A stretch of 64,000 bases of DNA from Microcebus murinus (Eukaryota > Chordata > Mammalia > Primates > Cheirogaleidae). Position numbers and translations under genes: made by a program. Positions 60,621 to 64,000 of this stretch are shown piece by piece (position 1 is the stretch's first letter; every line of letters begins with the position of its first letter). The stretch lies in NCBI RefSeq assembly GCF_040939455.1, contig NC_134108.1:54575501-54639500 (forward strand), in the 5' to 3' direction. The notes beneath the pieces were generated by a model. It did not search any database. It had not been told where the DNA came from and saw only the letters and a program-made list of their open reading frames with translations.

Positions 60621-62140
60621 GGGAATTTGTGTGCCCCTCCTGATGTAACTGTTCTTTCCCTCTGGCCAGCACCATGAGGGGACCTTCTCAGAACTCATCC
60701 AGTCTTCTTTGTGAGTACTCAGTGGGGTTTGGGAAGGAAAAGCCTGCAAGGAGGTTCAGAATCCCTCTATATTTGAGAAACCCAAAGGTTTTATCCTCTT
60801 TTGTCAGTGAATACTTGACCTCCACCATTTCAGCAACCACTCTAGCTAAATCCAGCTGTGTCTTTTCCAGGAAAGTATAAAGGCAAATAAAATTTAAAAA
60901 TAAGAGATGTAATTTTCCCTGTTGAAAACAAGGCAAGAGATCTTCCATCTCTTTTTAGAGCATTTACTTTAGAAAACTTGTAATCGTAAGTTATTTCTGT
61001 GTCTCTTTGAAATGTGTGTAAATCTTTTTAAAAGCTAAATAAGCCTTTAGCCAGCTTTATGACCCAGGAATGTCTTTCTGAAGGACCTAAGAACCAGTTT
61101 TTTGAAATGTAATTACCAAGGAAGATAGAGTTTCTTTCTCCCAGTTTCTGTGGGATTGTAGGAATCTAACTTCAGAAAGGGTTCTCTTTCATAAAGATAG
61201 GAGAAATTTATTTTTCCTTCCAATAAAGGTAATCAGCCAAAACAGATTCCCACCCCAACTACCAAATGAATTTAGGATGAACTACATATGACAAATGGCA
61301 CTGCCAAGTCTTCTTATTTAAGGACTAGTTATTGTTTATCTTGAGAATATGTATATGATGAGTTCTATCTGCTTGCTTTTATAAAGGTTGAGATTTCTTT
61401 CTGTCTTTGCAATTTCTTGGCAGCTTGCCTGTGATTAATATCAAATTCTGGCCTAATGCTTAATCAATAATAAAATTCTTTTCTTTCTCTTTTACCTTTG
61501 TAGAGAGGTTTTCTGAGAGGGGGGAAGATTTTGTCTTTAATTATATTGTCCCAACAAATCTAGGCCTCATGTCCAGTCATTCCTTGCCGGTGATTATCTT
61601 ACATTGACTTTTTGGCCATTCAATTGCTGTGTGACCTCAATACTCTGATGGAGTCAATAAAAGTCATGAACTTGCTATTTGTCTGACTTTTCTTAGAATA
61701 TTAGGAATAAAATTACTTTAATGTCTTTTTGATTCAATTAATTGAGAGAGAAAGGAAAAATGGGTGGAAAATTGTTTTGAGCTTTAAAAAATAGGGCTTA
61801 TTCATTTTTGTTCTAGTACTAGAATTTTGTACTGAAATTCTAGCTAAAAAGCAAACAGAAATCTCAGCCACATGACCAGAATTCAGACTATACAACCAGG
61901 CCTCACAGAAAGAAAACATATTACATAAATTGATCCCAGGACATTGTTAATGATCTAATGTGACTTTAGGAAAAGGATTACCTTTTGGAACCCCAGCGTC
62001 AGACACTGTTACTTGATTCTTTTTCAAATTGTCTGTATTTTTACCTCTGTAGAAGCTACTGGCCCCAAACCTGTTTTATCTGCTGGATAAATATTTTTTT
62101 CTACTTTGCATTTTTCTTTCTTTATTAAAAATATATGTTA

Positions 62141-62143
<3 letters not shown>
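60621..62143. other. Mostly unassigned; possible decayed LTR
   Basis: No gene. From about 60,960 to 61,545 several phrases (ttatttctgtgtctctttga, ggaatgtctttctgaaggac, cttttataaaggttgagatt, caataataaaattctttt, gtagagaggttttctgag) look like a retroviral LTR I half recognise, with TATA- and poly-A-signal-like elements in the right order. I cannot name it with confidence. Confidence 0.4.
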
Positions 62144-62184
<41 letters not shown>

Positions 62185-62253
62185 GTATATATATATATAT
62201 GTGTGTGTATATATATATACACATATATATGTATATATATACATATATATGTG

Positions 62254-62316
<63 letters not shown>
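62144..62316. repeat. Compound (TG)n/(TA)n/(AC)n microsatellite
   Basis: A TG run (62,144-62,176) passes into TA/TG mixtures, then TA runs, an ACAC run (62,271-62,284) and more TA. TG blocks on the left and AC blocks on the right are complementary, so the tract can fold on itself. Peptides across it are artefacts. Confidence 0.97.
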
Positions 62317-62317
<1 letters not shown>

Positions 62318-63057
62318 TGGTTTACTCCCATCCTTGAATGGACATTGTTCTGCTATACTGTGAACAAAACAACCATATTTCTGCCATACTATTCCCTTTC
62401 ATTTTTCTGACACTGGCTAATTGATTATGCCATTTCTCTTATTTAATTTTTTTTCTATTCACTGGTTCCTTTCATTTATACAAACTTAATTCTCTCCCAT
62501 TGACAAAGAAAACGTCACTTTACTATATGGCTACCTCCAGCATTACATTGCCTGTTTCTAACACTCATTTAAAACTTTCCAAAAGATTTAGTTTTCAGCC
62601 CTTGATAATCTTTGATGTCTATAATTTCTTGTTATCTCAATCCTCTGTAAACTGGGTACTCCCCAAGGAAATATTTATCACTAAGATTACTATTACCTTC
62701 CTTTGGACACTTCTCTGCTGTTATGTTAAGCTCTAGTGTACTATTGGACATTTCATTTTTCCTTTTTGAATCTGGTTTGCCTCTCAATTTTTGAATACCA
62801 CTTCCCAAACTGTTTTGAGACTTCTTTTTCTATACCTGTTCATTATAGTGGTGTATTATCCAAGAATTTCCCCTAGAATTTTATCTTTCATTAATATAAA
62901 GAGGCTTTATGTGCAACCTTAGTCATAACTTTGTTTTTATTAAAACATTATATTCTGATTGACATTCAATCTAACATTCCATTCTTGATTTTTTCTCCTG
63001 GAACTTATGACTCATGCAGCTGCCTATTAGATAGCTGGTTTTGGATGTCCTATAGAC
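62317..63057. other. Unique AT-rich sequence, no gene seen
   Basis: No recognised repeat. The 78-residue frame at 62,500-62,736 has no family support. Confidence 0.5.

Positions 63058-64000
<943 letters not shown>

Noticed and set aside
62076..62410. Overlapping frames of CVCV and YIYI peptides
   Set aside because: Pure products of the TG/TA microsatellite.

Overview
This is mammalian nuclear DNA from a gene desert and, on repeat evidence, from a strepsirrhine primate, most likely a lemur. The three Alu copies carry an extra segment between the two arms (the stretch around aaatagaaagaaattaattgg) that I know from lemur Alus. The youngest L1s end in a 3' UTR (ending near tacccccataatatg) unlike the anthropoid L1PA type. 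I know both facts from established knowledge and had no database to check them.

I found no host protein-coding gene, no convincing exon and no structural RNA gene. By eye the background is about two-thirds A+T, and its short open frames look like chance. What can be read is a layered record of transposition: old L1M pieces, MIR and L2; DNA transposons (a Tigger/MER2-like element, hAT/Charlie MER1-like elements); MaLR/ERVL and ERV1 LTRs; then lineage-specific Alus and L1s.

Layout: 1-3.6 kb AT-rich with one MaLR LTR. 3.6-8.3 kb is an L1 cluster containing a nested insertion and two inversion-type copies. 8.3-19 kb is mostly decayed L1M, MIR and unique sequence. 19.3-28.2 kb holds two Alus, a Tigger-like element, two MaLR LTRs and a MER1-like hAT element with an 8-bp target duplication. 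28-51 kb is mainly unique DNA with scattered LTR, L1, Alu, MIR and L2 copies and one recent tandem duplication. 51.6-58.2 kb is a full-length L1 on the minus strand, inserted into an older minus-strand L1 and flanked by a 15-bp target duplication. 59.4-60.6 kb is the 5' part of another old L1. 62.1-62.3 kb is a long TG/TA microsatellite. From 63.06 kb to the window end lies the 3' end of a hAT/Charlie transposon with a broken transposase.

The best object is the 51,583-58,168 L1. It has a GC-rich 5' UTR with a YY1-type site, an ORF1 open except for one stop, an ORF2 with several stops and frameshifts but most catalytic motifs readable, a G-rich 3' UTR and an A-rich tail. It looks dead but fairly young. 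I saw no new biological system. The observations worth checking concern retrotransposition mechanics (twin priming, internal deletion, nested insertion), an antisense open frame at the L1 5' end, and an autonomous/non-autonomous hAT pair. Older repeat boundaries are accurate to perhaps tens of bases, and family names are from memory.
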